Assembly: GCA_003576905.1 (NCBI GenBank)
Contig: QEVG01000008.1
Span: forward strand, 82,410-146,409
Direction of reading: 5' to 3'
DNA from: Planctomycetota bacterium
GTDB lineage: Bacteria > Planctomycetota > Phycisphaerae > UBA1845 > UTPLA1
Length of the DNA stretch: 64,000 bases
In this document: positions 43,069 to 51,724 of the stretch, one piece after another
Numbering within the stretch: the first letter of the stretch is position 1
Layout: each line of letters opens with the position of its first letter
Notes under the pieces: model-generated
Databases searched by the model: none
What the model was told of the DNA's origin: nothing
What the model saw: only the letters and a program-made list of their open reading frames with translations
Made by a program: the position numbers and the translations under genes

Positions 43069-43650
43069 CTAAAAATCCGTCGTGACCGGCTCCTTGCCGT
43101 CGCCGATGCGGATGACCGAGTGGATCGGCATGCCGTGGAACTTCTTCCGTCCGTTCAGGAACACCAGCTCGATCAGGAAGGCCACGCCGACGATCTCCCC
43201 GCCGAGGGTACGGACCAGTTCGCAGCAGGCGGCCATCGTTCCGCCCGTCGCCAGCAGGTCGTCGATCATCAGCACACGGTCGCCGGGGCCGATGGCGTCT
43301 TCGTGAATCTCCACGGCGTCTGCGCCGTACTCGAGAGCGTACTCCACCTTTTTTGTCCTGTAGGGAAGTTTGCCGGGCTTGCGGATGGGGACGAAGCCGG
43401 CGGACAGGTTCCGCGCCACGGCTGTACCGAAGATGAAGCCGCGGCTCTCGGCGCCGACGACGAGGTCAACGTGCTTGTCGCGGAACGGCTGGGTCAGGAA
43501 CTCGACGGCCAGCGACAGTGCCGCCGGATCGGCCAGCAGTGGCGTGATATCCTTGAAGACGATGCCCGGCTTGGGAAAGTCTTGGACATCGCGCAGCATG
43601 CGCGACAGTCCGTCGACGCTCGGGATCGGGAGTTTCGCGTGGTTCGCCAT
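43069..43650 (-). CDS. apt: Adenine phosphoribosyltransferase
   Basis: The 193-residue enzyme converts adenine and PRPP to AMP in purine salvage. It contains VQDFPKPGIVFKDITPLLAD, typical of APRT, and VVGAESRGFIFGTAVA. The Lys/Tyr-rich flexible loop is RKPGKLPYRTKKVEYALEYG. The PRPP-binding motif is VLMIDDLLATGGTM, with the two Asp residues. GGAG sits nine bases before the ATG at 43650. The gene is downstream of the HtrA gene on the same strand with 112 bases between, so it may or may not be co-transcribed. Confidence 0.95.
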   Translation of the reverse strand: MANHAKLPIPSVDGLSRMLRDVQDFPKPGIVFKDITPLLADPAALSLAVEFLTQPFRDKHVDLVVGAESRGFIFGTAVARNLSAGFVPIRKPGKLPYRTKKVEYALEYGADAVEIHEDAIGPGDRVLMIDDLLATGGTMAACCELVRTLGGEIVGVAFLIELVFLNGRKKFHGMPIHSVIRIGDGKEPVTTDF

Positions 43651-43762
43651 GAATCGATTCTCCGGCGGGCGTCGGGCGAGCGCTGGCTTCGTCCGGCATT
43701 TTTGCGCCGGGCGAATTGTACGCCCACCCGCGCGGACACGCCAAACCGCGCGGGCGAGGCGA

Positions 43763-45262
43763 CTATTTCGCGCGGACGAGCACCGATCCGCCATTTGCCA
43801 TGCCCAGCAGGCAGTCGTCGGCGCGCTCGGCGAGGCGAAGGGCGCTGTCTCCGTCGAGAGGCTGGCCGTCGATCTGCACGATGATGTCGCCGGGCGAGAG
43901 GCCCGCGCGTCCGGCGGGTGAATCGGCGCTGACCATGAGGACGAGCAGGGCAAAGGGCGGGAGGCTGGCGGTGCGGCGGAGGGAGGGATCGACTTCGCCG
44001 AGAACGGCGCCGCGGAAGGTGACGGAGGCCGGCGGGGCGGCCGTACGGGCGGCATCGGGCCGCTTCACGGCGCTCATCGCCGTGCGCGTCGTGCGGCCCT
44101 CACGGAGATACGTCAACTCCACGGGCGCGCCGGGCTCGATGGCGCCGACGATCTGAATGAACTCGTCGGCCGAGCCGACGGCGGCTTCGTTGACGGTGAG
44201 GATGATGTCCCCCCGCCGCAGGCCGGCCCTCGCGGCGGGGCCGTCGGCAGCGAGCGAATCAACGAGCACGCCGCGCCCCGATGCGAGTCCGGCCTCTTCG
44301 GACTGCATCGCGGTGAGCGTGCCCACTTCGACGCCGAGATAGCCGTACTCAATTCCTCGGCCTTCCATGAGCCGGGCGACGATCTGACGAGTGCGTTCGC
44401 CTATGGGTACGGCGAACGCGATGCCCTCGCCGCCGCTTGCCGCCATGCTGATCGCCGTGAGGACGCCGACGACGCGTCCCTCGACGTCGAGCAGCGGCCC
44501 GCCGGAGTGGCCCGGGTGAATCGGCGCGGACGTCTGAATCATGTCGCCGTAGTAGCGGTCTTCTTCCTGTCCGAAGGCGCCCGGCAGGGGTCGGCCGATG
44601 GCGCTGACGACGCCCATGCTGACGGCGGCCTGTCCGTCGCTTGCCATTCCGAGGGGGTTTCCCATGGCGAAGACGACGTGTCCGCGGCGGACGCCGGCCA
44701 CATCGCCGAGCGCGGCGACATCGAGTGAATCGGCGGCGATCTGCAGGACGGCGAGATCAGCGCGGCGGTCCTGGGCGATGACGCGTCCGCGCAGGCGGTG
44801 TCCATCGTGAAGTGTCACATGAATGGCAATGGCGTCCTCGATGACGTGCTGGCTGGTGAGAATCATGCCGTCGGCGCGGATGATCGTGCCGCTGCCGGTG
44901 CCCGACCATGCACCGAGATCGGCGGGCGAGAACTCACCCATGGCGGCGGGGCTGCGGTCGATGGCGATGGCCACCACGCAGGGGCTGAGACGGCCGACGA
45001 GCGCGGTGACTGCGGATTGAAGGTCGGACAGGGCGGTTGCGCGCGGTTCGGCAAGCGACGGCGGCGCGCCGACCTCGAGGATTCGTTGCAGCCGCGCGGC
45101 CGGATCGGGCGCGCCCCGCAGGCTCATCGGCCCGTCGGCGAGGCACGCGGAGGCGGACAGGGCCGCGAGCCAGGCTATGGGCACACCGGGCGATCGCGTA
45201 CTTCGGCGAGAGCGGCCGCCGATCGGGACGCCGGGGCGGTTGAAAAGAAGGGATCTGTTCAT
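43763..45262 (-). CDS. HtrA/DegP-like serine protease with two PDZ domains
   Basis: The ATG at 45262 has GGAGGGAG eight bases upstream and is followed by a basic stretch, a hydrophobic segment and ASACLADG, a signal peptide or lipoprotein-like end. The protease domain has the His in LTSQHVIED, the Asp in RADLAVLQ and the Ser in IHPGHSGGPLLD; GHSGG replaces the commoner GNSGG, but the Ser remains. Two PDZ domains follow (GPAARAGLRRGDIILTVN and SPAGRAGLSPGDIIVQID). HtrA proteins degrade misfolded envelope proteins in the periplasm and sense unfolded tails through PDZ domains. The gene starts 32 bases after the CvpA-like gene, so the two are probably one operon. Confidence 0.88.
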   Translation of the reverse strand: MNRSLLFNRPGVPIGGRSRRSTRSPGVPIAWLAALSASACLADGPMSLRGAPDPAARLQRILEVGAPPSLAEPRATALSDLQSAVTALVGRLSPCVVAIAIDRSPAAMGEFSPADLGAWSGTGSGTIIRADGMILTSQHVIEDAIAIHVTLHDGHRLRGRVIAQDRRADLAVLQIAADSLDVAALGDVAGVRRGHVVFAMGNPLGMASDGQAAVSMGVVSAIGRPLPGAFGQEEDRYYGDMIQTSAPIHPGHSGGPLLDVEGRVVGVLTAISMAASGGEGIAFAVPIGERTRQIVARLMEGRGIEYGYLGVEVGTLTAMQSEEAGLASGRGVLVDSLAADGPAARAGLRRGDIILTVNEAAVGSADEFIQIVGAIEPGAPVELTYLREGRTTRTAMSAVKRPDAARTAAPPASVTFRGAVLGEVDPSLRRTASLPPFALLVLMVSADSPAGRAGLSPGDIIVQIDGQPLDGDSALRLAERADDCLLGMANGGSVLVRAK

Positions 45263-45294
45263 CGTGCCGGCTCCCTCCGCGCACGAACGCGACG

Positions 45295-47184
45295 CTACTG
45301 CGGCACCTCGATGATCAGCTCCTGCCGTGCGTTCTGCCGCGCGCCGGCCGAGAAGCTCACGATCTTCACGCCCGGGTCGACGAGGAACAGATAGCCGAAT
45401 TTTCTCTCGTCGGGCGAAGTGGCGCTGAGGATGGCCGAGGTGACCCTCTTGGCCTTGACGAGGCATCGTTCGGGCATTTCCGCCTCGGGGTGGTACTGAA
45501 TCTCGAGGACCATCTTGCCGTTCACCGGCGCGGCCGAGTAGACGCCGATTGCGAAGTAGTCATTGCCGTTCTCGTCGGTGACCTTGATCTGCGCCGCGAC
45601 GTTGGTGGCGTAGTTTAGGGCGCGTCCGAACAGGGAAAGGGCGTCCTTCTTCTCGGCGCCGACCTGCACAAGTTTCTTGCCGTCGGGCACCTTGAACTCT
45701 CGCACATCCCAGTCCTCGGGCGGCGGATCGGGGATTTCGACGAAGAAGTGACAGTCGTCTAGCTTGCCTTCGCGGAGGGAGTTGCGGACGACGCTGTCTC
45801 CGCCGCTCAGCGGGAAGGGCAGCTCGGTAAACACACCGGTGCGCGCGGCAATGGCGTCGGCAACGTGGGTTGCGCCGCCGGTGCCCTTACCGACCTTGAC
45901 CGTTGAATCCTTTTTTTCAGTGTCGCCGTCTGAATCGGAGTCGCCGTCTCGCCCGGCCTTGTCGCCGTCCCGGGCATCGCGCTTGCCGGCCGGTGCTTTG
46001 GCCTTTCCGCCGGCGACCGATGCATAGGTCGGAACTTCTTCCTGGAAGAGGGCCTTGGTCAGCTCCGCGCGGGCGCCGCGCTTGAACTCGATGTACCACG
46101 GGTCGAAACCCTCGGGAACCTCGAACGCAACATCGAATTGGTACGCGGTGATCATCTTCTGATCCCCGCTTCCGCGGGCGAGGGCGATCGGCCGGGAGGA
46201 GTTGGGACCGAGGATGAAGTCGGTCTGCGGGCCGAAGCGAACCAAGCGGGTTTCCTGGCCGCGGGTCATCTCGCCCATGCCGTGTGCCTTGTGGGTGTAG
46301 ATATCGCTCAGGCCGCAGGCCAGTATCACTTCGGGCGTCGTGGAGAGAGCCGGATCATTGGAAGGCGGCGGCCCGACGAGCCGGAACTGCGAAGTTCGGA
46401 AGCGAATCTCCGCGCCGGACTTGGCCGCGCCGGCATCGACCCGAACCCGGCATACGATCAATGTCTTGCCGGGAACGACATCCTCGGTTCGGAATTCACG
46501 GGCGAGCGATTCGCCGTCGACCCGCTGGTCCACGACGTCGATCTGCTGCGCCTTCCACCAGCCCTTCACGGTCATGGCATCGGCGGAAAGGAAGACGCGT
46601 TCTTCGGGCTGGGGGTTGGCCCTTGCCGAGTAGAGGTCGAGCAGGAGGTCGGGCTTGGATTCGGCAAGACGATTGGTCCCGCCGAATCGGTTGTTGGAAA
46701 GCATGGTGGCAAGTCCGACCGTGAAGCCGTCGGGGTTAAAAAAGGAAAAGCTCTTCGCCTTTACGGTTCCGTCGGGCTGGGCTTCGAGCCGTTCAAAGCC
46801 GAAGACGCTCGCGCCGATGGGCAGCATCTGTATCGCGGTGAGGGAGGTTCCGACGAGGATCAGGCCGATGAACAGGCCGCAGACGCCGCCGCCGGCGCGA
46901 TCGAGAATGACCGGGAGCCGGATGTTGTCGGGAATGAGCTTGTCGGCGAGGAATCGGAGGCCGAGCAGCGAAGCGAGAAACAGGAGCATGAGGGCCAGCG
47001 GCAGGCCGATTCCGCCGTCGAGAGAGCCGGCCCAAAGAGCATGGACCTGTTCGTAGAAGCCGAAGGCGATCAGGCAGGACACGACCGAGAGGAAGAACAT
47101 GATCATGGCCGAGAACATCCCCTGATAGACCCAGAAGGCCGTTACGAGGATGACCATGATGGCGATGACAAGCGAGAATAGCAT
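45295..47184 (-). CDS. CvpA-like membrane protein with large C-terminal extension
   Basis: The first 125 residues form four membrane segments of the CvpA type (MLFSLVIAIMVILVTAFWVYQG, MIMFFLSVVSCLIAFGFYE, LALMLLFLASLLGLRFLAD, and GGGVCGLFIGLILVGTSL preceded by an Arg/Asp loop). CvpA proteins are about 160 residues and are linked to colicin V export and envelope stress. Here a soluble region of 500 residues follows, with beta-type segments and a charged DGDSDSDGDTEKKD linker near residue 420. I do not recognise its fold. It may be periplasmic. The HtrA-like gene is 32 bases downstream and the GspE-like gene 51 bases upstream. All are on the minus strand, suggesting an envelope-related operon. 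Confidence 0.7.
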   Translation of the reverse strand: MLFSLVIAIMVILVTAFWVYQGMFSAMIMFFLSVVSCLIAFGFYEQVHALWAGSLDGGIGLPLALMLLFLASLLGLRFLADKLIPDNIRLPVILDRAGGGVCGLFIGLILVGTSLTAIQMLPIGASVFGFERLEAQPDGTVKAKSFSFFNPDGFTVGLATMLSNNRFGGTNRLAESKPDLLLDLYSARANPQPEERVFLSADAMTVKGWWKAQQIDVVDQRVDGESLAREFRTEDVVPGKTLIVCRVRVDAGAAKSGAEIRFRTSQFRLVGPPPSNDPALSTTPEVILACGLSDIYTHKAHGMGEMTRGQETRLVRFGPQTDFILGPNSSRPIALARGSGDQKMITAYQFDVAFEVPEGFDPWYIEFKRGARAELTKALFQEEVPTYASVAGGKAKAPAGKRDARDGDKAGRDGDSDSDGDTEKKDSTVKVGKGTGGATHVADAIAARTGVFTELPFPLSGGDSVVRNSLREGKLDDCHFFVEIPDPPPEDWDVREFKVPDGKKLVQVGAEKKDALSLFGRALNYATNVAAQIKVTDENGNDYFAIGVYSAAPVNGKMVLEIQYHPEAEMPERCLVKAKRVTSAILSATSPDERKFGYLFLVDPGVKIVSFSAGARQNARQELIIEVPQ

Positions 47185-47235
47185 CGTGCACCTCCATGCA
47201 CCCGGTGGGTGGGCGTGAGACGGCTCGCGCGTGAA

Positions 47236-48957
47236 TCAGGCGCGTGCGGGAGCGGCGGGGGCCTGCTCCTCCTTGGTCACGCGCAGGACTTCGTTGATGC
47301 TGGTTTGCCCTTCGTACACCTTGTGGAGCGCGACTTCCTGAAGGTACAGCATGCCGCGCTTGCGTGCCTCGGTCTTGATCGTGGCCAGCGGAGTTCCCTT
47401 GGCGAGCAGGGCGCGCAGGTCTTCGTCGATGACGAGCATTTCGAAGACGCCGGTGCGTCCGTAATAGCCGGAGCCCTGGCACACGGCGCAGATGATCGGG
47501 TTGCCCTGCTTGTCGACTTCGAGTTCGTTCGGATTCGGCGGCCGGTAGAAGGGCCGGTTCTCTCCGAGCGGGAGATTCGCCTTCTTGAGGATCGCCGGAT
47601 CGGGCTTGTAGCCCTTGCGGCAGGTCGTGCAGAGGATGCGCACGAGGCGCTGGGAGGTCACGGCGAGAAGGTTGGCCGAGGCGGTCGCCGGCTCGCCGAC
47701 GGCCTGCATGTACTTCTGGAGGGCGCTGAAGGTATCCCTGGCCTGAACGCCGAGGTACAGCTTCTTGCCGGCCTTGCTATAAGTCGCGACAACCTGGGCC
47801 GTCTCGACATCTGCAAGATCGGAAATCATGCACACGTCCGGCTCCATGCGGAGGATCGACCGGGCACGCTTGCCGAAGGTCAGTTCGCCGCCTTGGCTGT
47901 CAAAGACGTGCTGGGTAATGTTTTCGACTTCCTGGTCCTTGGACATCTCCAGCGAGTGGATGTTTTGCAGGAAGGCGTCATGTTCGCGGAGCATGGCGTA
48001 AAGCGTGCTGGTGACGCCGCTTCCCTTCGGGCCGCCCACGAGGATGAGCCCGCGCGGCTCCTTTACCAGCTCGACGAGCTTGGGAAGCTGCTTGGGGGTC
48101 AGCCCGATGTCGGCGAGGCGGAACTTGGATTCATCGGAGACGATCTTGAGGGCGAGGCGTTCACCGGCGGTGCTGCCCGAGGTGCGGGCTTCGACGTCAA
48201 CGGACTTGTCGCCCTTGCCGCCCGCGCCGATGGTGGCCTTGAATCGGCCCGACTGCGGGCGGCGCTTTTCCTCGGGGTTCATGCCGGCGATGCGCTTGAG
48301 ATGGGCGAAGAGGCGCGGGCCGTGCTGGCCGTCGATGGGCTCGCGCAGGCGGTCGAGTCCGTCGACGCGATAGATGACCTTGAGCGGCTGATCGGGAGCC
48401 ATGTCGACGCGCACGTCGCTGGCCCGTCGCCAGATGGCGTCGAAAACGAGCTCCTGGAGGGCGGCATAGGCGGCGTTCTCGTCGGCATCGGTCGGCCAGG
48501 CGGGGGTCTTTCCGTCGGCGGCCTTGATGCGTACGCGATCCTTGGTGAAGAGTTCCTCGCCGCCGGCGTCGGACTTGCCGCCCTTCGCGATCCGCTGAAT
48601 GTGCGCGATGGTAAGCACGGTCTGGCCGGGGGCGACGCGGCTGTTTCGGAAGAAGACGTAAATGAGGATTGCCGAGCCGTAGATGACGGCAAAGAGAACC
48701 AGGCCGAGCCACCACATGGGAACAAGCAGCCATGTGACGAGGGCGAATGCGCCCGCGCCGAAGACGAGGGCGACCCACATGCCGGCCGGAACCTTGATCT
48801 TGAGCGTGTCTTTCTGCACCCAGGCCGAGTTGTGCGCCCAGAGCAGGATGCACAGCAGGTAGACGGCGATTTTTAAGGGGCTGAAATAGTCCCCCTCCGC
48901 GGGCAGCGCTGCCAGAAGCGCGGATGCGGCTTGGCCGATGGATTGATCGTCCGGCAT
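47236..48957 (-). CDS. GspE/PilB-like protein with degenerate ATPase motifs
   Basis: This 573-residue protein is related to type II secretion/type IV pilus ATPases in its C-terminal 380 residues, including the VTSQRLVRILCTTCRKGYKPD zinc-type segment and a second CAVCQGSGYYGRTGVFEML. Two to three hydrophobic helices lie near residues 25-115, unusual for these cytoplasmic motors. The Walker A reads GPKGSGVTST: the Lys that binds ATP phosphates is Val (codon GTC, about residue 312). The Walker B region MISDLADVETA lacks the usual GEIRD Glu. ATP hydrolysis is therefore unlikely, and it may serve as a structural or regulatory subunit. It lies upstream of the CvpA and HtrA-like genes. Confidence 0.72.
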   Translation of the reverse strand: MPDDQSIGQAASALLAALPAEGDYFSPLKIAVYLLCILLWAHNSAWVQKDTLKIKVPAGMWVALVFGAGAFALVTWLLVPMWWLGLVLFAVIYGSAILIYVFFRNSRVAPGQTVLTIAHIQRIAKGGKSDAGGEELFTKDRVRIKAADGKTPAWPTDADENAAYAALQELVFDAIWRRASDVRVDMAPDQPLKVIYRVDGLDRLREPIDGQHGPRLFAHLKRIAGMNPEEKRRPQSGRFKATIGAGGKGDKSVDVEARTSGSTAGERLALKIVSDESKFRLADIGLTPKQLPKLVELVKEPRGLILVGGPKGSGVTSTLYAMLREHDAFLQNIHSLEMSKDQEVENITQHVFDSQGGELTFGKRARSILRMEPDVCMISDLADVETAQVVATYSKAGKKLYLGVQARDTFSALQKYMQAVGEPATASANLLAVTSQRLVRILCTTCRKGYKPDPAILKKANLPLGENRPFYRPPNPNELEVDKQGNPIICAVCQGSGYYGRTGVFEMLVIDEDLRALLAKGTPLATIKTEARKRGMLYLQEVALHKVYEGQTSINEVLRVTKEEQAPAAPARA

Positions 48958-49217
48958 GACGTCCCTGAGGGCCTTTTCGGGCCCGACTCCCGTCCCACTT
49001 CCAGATTATTCTAAGCCGACTGGCCCGCCGGCGAAACAAGCCGGGTATTCTACAGCCTCTGCCGCTTGGGTCCATGACGCGCGGCGGCGGAGGGCGGGAC
49101 GGGCTTTGGGCGGCCGCGGAGGAATGGACGCGAACCGCAAACACGGACCGCCCGTCGTCCGGTGCAGGCGGCGCACGTAGAATCGTGTTTTTATCCCTCC
49201 GGGATGGGAGCGGCGGC
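48958..49217. other. Divergent intergenic region between GspE-like and dUTPase-like genes
   Basis: The 260 bases lie between genes starting in opposite directions and so hold both promoters. An open frame from 49074 continues into the dUTPase-like gene, but its first 48 residues are Arg/Gly-rich and not homologous. GGGAG at 49206-49210 precedes the chosen start. No clear -35/-10 pair is evident. Confidence 0.35.
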
Positions 49218-49628
49218 ATGCTGAAGGAGATGTTCGAGCATCAGGCGGAGCTTAATCGGCGGATCGGTTTCGATCCCGAGGAGCTGCGGAAGACCTTCGA
49301 CCCGAAAAAGGCGGGGGAATGGCTGAACAACTACATCGCCGCGGCCTCGAACGAACTTGAGGAGCTGCGCGACTGCACTTACTGGAAACACTGGTGCAAG
49401 GAAGCCAAGGAGGGCCGGCGCTTCGAGCTGTTCGATCTTCAGAACGCCCGCGTCGAGGTGATCGACCTGCTGTTTTTCTGGATTTCAATGGCCCAGTGTC
49501 TCGGCCTGTCGGCCGAGGACGTGCTCAACCTGTACAAGCAGAAACTCGCCGTGAACCATGCCCGGCAAACGGACGGTTACTCGATGTCGAGCAAGACGGA
49601 GGACGACAACAAGGGCATTCGAATTTAG
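49218..49628 (+). CDS. All-alpha dUTPase/MazG-like NTP pyrophosphatase
   Basis: The 136-residue helical protein begins MLKEMFEHQAELNRRIGFDP. It has an acidic cluster NELEELRDCTYWKHWCKE (residues about 45-62) and EVIDLLFFWISMAQCLGLS (residues 80-98). The ExxE and ExxD metal sets and the WKHW segment match dUTPase_2/MazG-like pyrophosphatases, which hydrolyse dUTP to dUMP or clear other NTPs in the cytoplasm. The final VNHARQTDGYS is also typical. This may be the organism's dUTP-clearing enzyme, fitting with the uracil-DNA glycosylase gene at 55.3 kb, but the substrate is inferred from motifs only. Confidence 0.75.
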   Translation: MLKEMFEHQAELNRRIGFDPEELRKTFDPKKAGEWLNNYIAAASNELEELRDCTYWKHWCKEAKEGRRFELFDLQNARVEVIDLLFFWISMAQCLGLSAEDVLNLYKQKLAVNHARQTDGYSMSSKTEDDNKGIRI

Positions 49629-49668
49629 TGCCGGCCTGATTGCATCTCTTTGCGGACCGACTACCGAC

Positions 49669-49932
49669 TCAGGCGTACAGGGCCTTCAGCTTCTTCTTCC
49701 ACCGGGACGGGTGGCGGTCCTGGTCGCGCTCGGAAACGTCGTCGGGTGTGTTGGCGTCGTCCCCGGGCGAGGGCGCGACCTGTGCGGGCTTGGCGGGCAC
49801 CGGACGCGGAGCGGCCGGCCGGGTGGCGGATGGCGCATCGGTGACGGACTGGCTGCAACCGGTCATGCCCGCGAGGACGATGGCGGCTGCGGCAAGTTGA
49901 CCCAGGCGTCGGCGTACATTGAAACGAGTCAC
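49669..49932 (-). CDS. Small lipoprotein, unknown function
   Basis: A GTG at 49932 preceded by GGGGGGAAAG starts an 87-residue protein with a lipobox LAGMTGC (lipid-bearing Cys near residue 26). After it comes a Pro/Ala-rich, likely disordered region and a basic end (RWKKKLKALYA). It would be exported and lipid-anchored. No family is recognised. It is convergent with the dUTPase gene. Confidence 0.5.
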   Translation of the reverse strand: MTRFNVRRRLGQLAAAAIVLAGMTGCSQSVTDAPSATRPAAPRPVPAKPAQVAPSPGDDANTPDDVSERDQDRHPSRWKKKLKALYA

Positions 49933-50288
49933 GGCACTTTCCCCCCTGGAAAAATGCGTTGCTTCTTTCCCCTCCGGCCGCGCAGCCGCGCGCGTCGGGC
50001 CAGCGGCGTGGGTACTATCGAACCGCGCCGCGACCGGCGTGAGATATCCCTCTTTTCAGTATTGAAAACCCTCTCGGATAATGCCAATTCACGTCCGAAA
50101 TCGCCCCTCAAGCAGTAAGGCCTGTGTTGGCAGTACTGAAAGGGCACTTGGTCCGCACGGGCGGGCATTTCCATTCAGGCCCGGGCGCGGCGCCGTCGAT
50201 ATGCCCGATAAGTCGCGCCTCGGTTGCGTCGAAGTGACTTGGCATCGTCATCGGGGGCGAGCCTCGATCCCTCTCAAAGGACCGGCAC
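49933..50288. other. Divergent intergenic region with an AT-rich palindrome
   Basis: The 356 bases between the small lipoprotein and the TPR protein contain TTTTCA-GTAT-TGAAAA at 50053-50068, a 16-base palindrome that could be an operator. A related CAGTACTGAAAG occurs near 50132. The rest shows no gene and no clear promoter pair. Confidence 0.4.
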
Positions 50289-51674
50289 ATGTCATCGGGC
50301 AGTCCCACATGCATTGCGTTTGTCAGCGGGATTACGCTTTTCACCGCGCTCGGGGGCGCCACCGCTTCCCTCGCGGATACGACGGTGGCAGGACCGGGGT
50401 TCGACGCGCGCAGCGTGCCCATCATCGCGGCGGACGAGTTGTCCATCGCCTATCAGCTAGCGGGCGACTCGCCCATTACGCGGGTCAACTTGTGGTACAC
50501 GGCTGATGAAGGCGCGACGTGGCGCGAATCGAAGTCGCCGGCGGTTCGGGCTGGCGCGGGCCGACATGGCGCCGCTGGAGAGGGACGCGTTCCCTTTCGT
50601 CCCGAGAAGGACGGCCTGTACGGTTTTTTCCTTGTGCTGCATAACGAGGCCGGCGCGTCGTCGCCGCCGCCCGAGCCGGGCATGGCCCCGCAGCAGTGGA
50701 TCCGCGTGGATCGCGCGCCGCCGTCGGTGAACATTCTGAGCGTCCGGAAGGACGATCGCTTTGACGTAACCCGCGAAGTCGCGATTCGCTGGGAGGTTCT
50801 GGACTCAAACCTGCCTGCCCGCCCCGTGGCGCTGCATTACCGAACGGTAGATACAAAATCGTACCGGCTGATCGCCGATGCGCAGGCGGCGCGGTCGGCA
50901 TATCGGTGGACGGCGCCCCCGGACGTCGACGGGCGCGTGGAGTTCAAAGTGTCGGCGATCGATCTGGCCGGACACCGGTCGCACAGCATCGCGGACGCGC
51001 TGGAAATTCACAGCGAAACGGAAAAGGCGGGCGAGGGATGGCTGCCGGCCGGCTCCAAGGCGAGAAGTCGCGACGGCACGGGTGAGTTATCCACAGAAAG
51101 TTCACTTGTTGCCGGCAACGAAGACAGCGCAGCGGAGAGACGTTACTCCGAGCCGGATGCCGGGGTGAAATTGATCGACGACAAGGCGACAGCGAGGGCG
51201 CGGCAGCGGTATGATCTGGGCACGTGGCACCGGCTTCGCGGAGAGTATGATCTTGCGCGGGAGCGCTATCGCGAGGCGCTGGAGGAGTCGCCGATGTACC
51301 ACGCCGCGCGGCACGACCTTGCGGCGCTGCTGCTGCTGCTGAACGAGGTTGATGAGGCGCGGCTGGAATTAACGCGCCTGCTCAAGGAAGACCCGGAATA
51401 CCGCGCGGCGCTGCGGACGATGGCCCTTCTGCATACGCGGCAGAAGAACTTCCGTTCCGCGGCGGAATGCCTCGATCGGTTGCTTCTGCTGGAGCCCGCG
51501 GACGCCGAGGCCTGGCTCTACAGGGGCGACGTGTCGCTCTTCCGGGGAGACCGACCGGCGGCGCGCGAGGCGTGGGAAAAGATCGGAGCACTTCCGGCGG
51601 TGTCGGAAGCCCTCAAGAGCAGAGCGCGGACTCGGCTGGAGATGTATTCGGCAGAGGGCAACAAGGCGCCGTAG
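50289..51674 (+). CDS. Exported TPR-repeat protein
   Basis: AAAGGA lies before the ATG at 50289. The 461 residues begin with a signal peptide (ITLFTALGGATASLADT). Two beta-rich segments of about 100 residues follow (ITRVNLWYTADEGATWRESKSP and ALHYRTVDTKSYRLIA), similar to bacterial Ig-like or sialidase-type folds. After a charged linker, residues about 305-450 form TPR helix pairs (ARQRYDLGTWHRLRGEYDLARERYREALEES and similar repeats). It should act in the periplasm or at the outer membrane as a protein-protein scaffold. Function is unknown. holA follows 50 bases downstream. Confidence 0.6.
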   Translation: MSSGSPTCIAFVSGITLFTALGGATASLADTTVAGPGFDARSVPIIAADELSIAYQLAGDSPITRVNLWYTADEGATWRESKSPAVRAGAGRHGAAGEGRVPFRPEKDGLYGFFLVLHNEAGASSPPPEPGMAPQQWIRVDRAPPSVNILSVRKDDRFDVTREVAIRWEVLDSNLPARPVALHYRTVDTKSYRLIADAQAARSAYRWTAPPDVDGRVEFKVSAIDLAGHRSHSIADALEIHSETEKAGEGWLPAGSKARSRDGTGELSTESSLVAGNEDSAAERRYSEPDAGVKLIDDKATARARQRYDLGTWHRLRGEYDLARERYREALEESPMYHAARHDLAALLLLLNEVDEARLELTRLLKEDPEYRAALRTMALLHTRQKNFRSAAECLDRLLLLEPADAEAWLYRGDVSLFRGDRPAAREAWEKIGALPAVSEALKSRARTRLEMYSAEGNKAP

Positions 51675-51724
51675 TGGCGGCAATGGCCGCGGCACGGCGC
51701 CTGTCGGTCGTTTGACAGGGAAAC

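Noticed and set aside
47209..48876. Plus-strand frame of 555 codons across the GspE-like gene
   Set aside because: It is antisense to a recognisable protein; its own sequence is Asp/Gly/Leu-rich and matches nothing.
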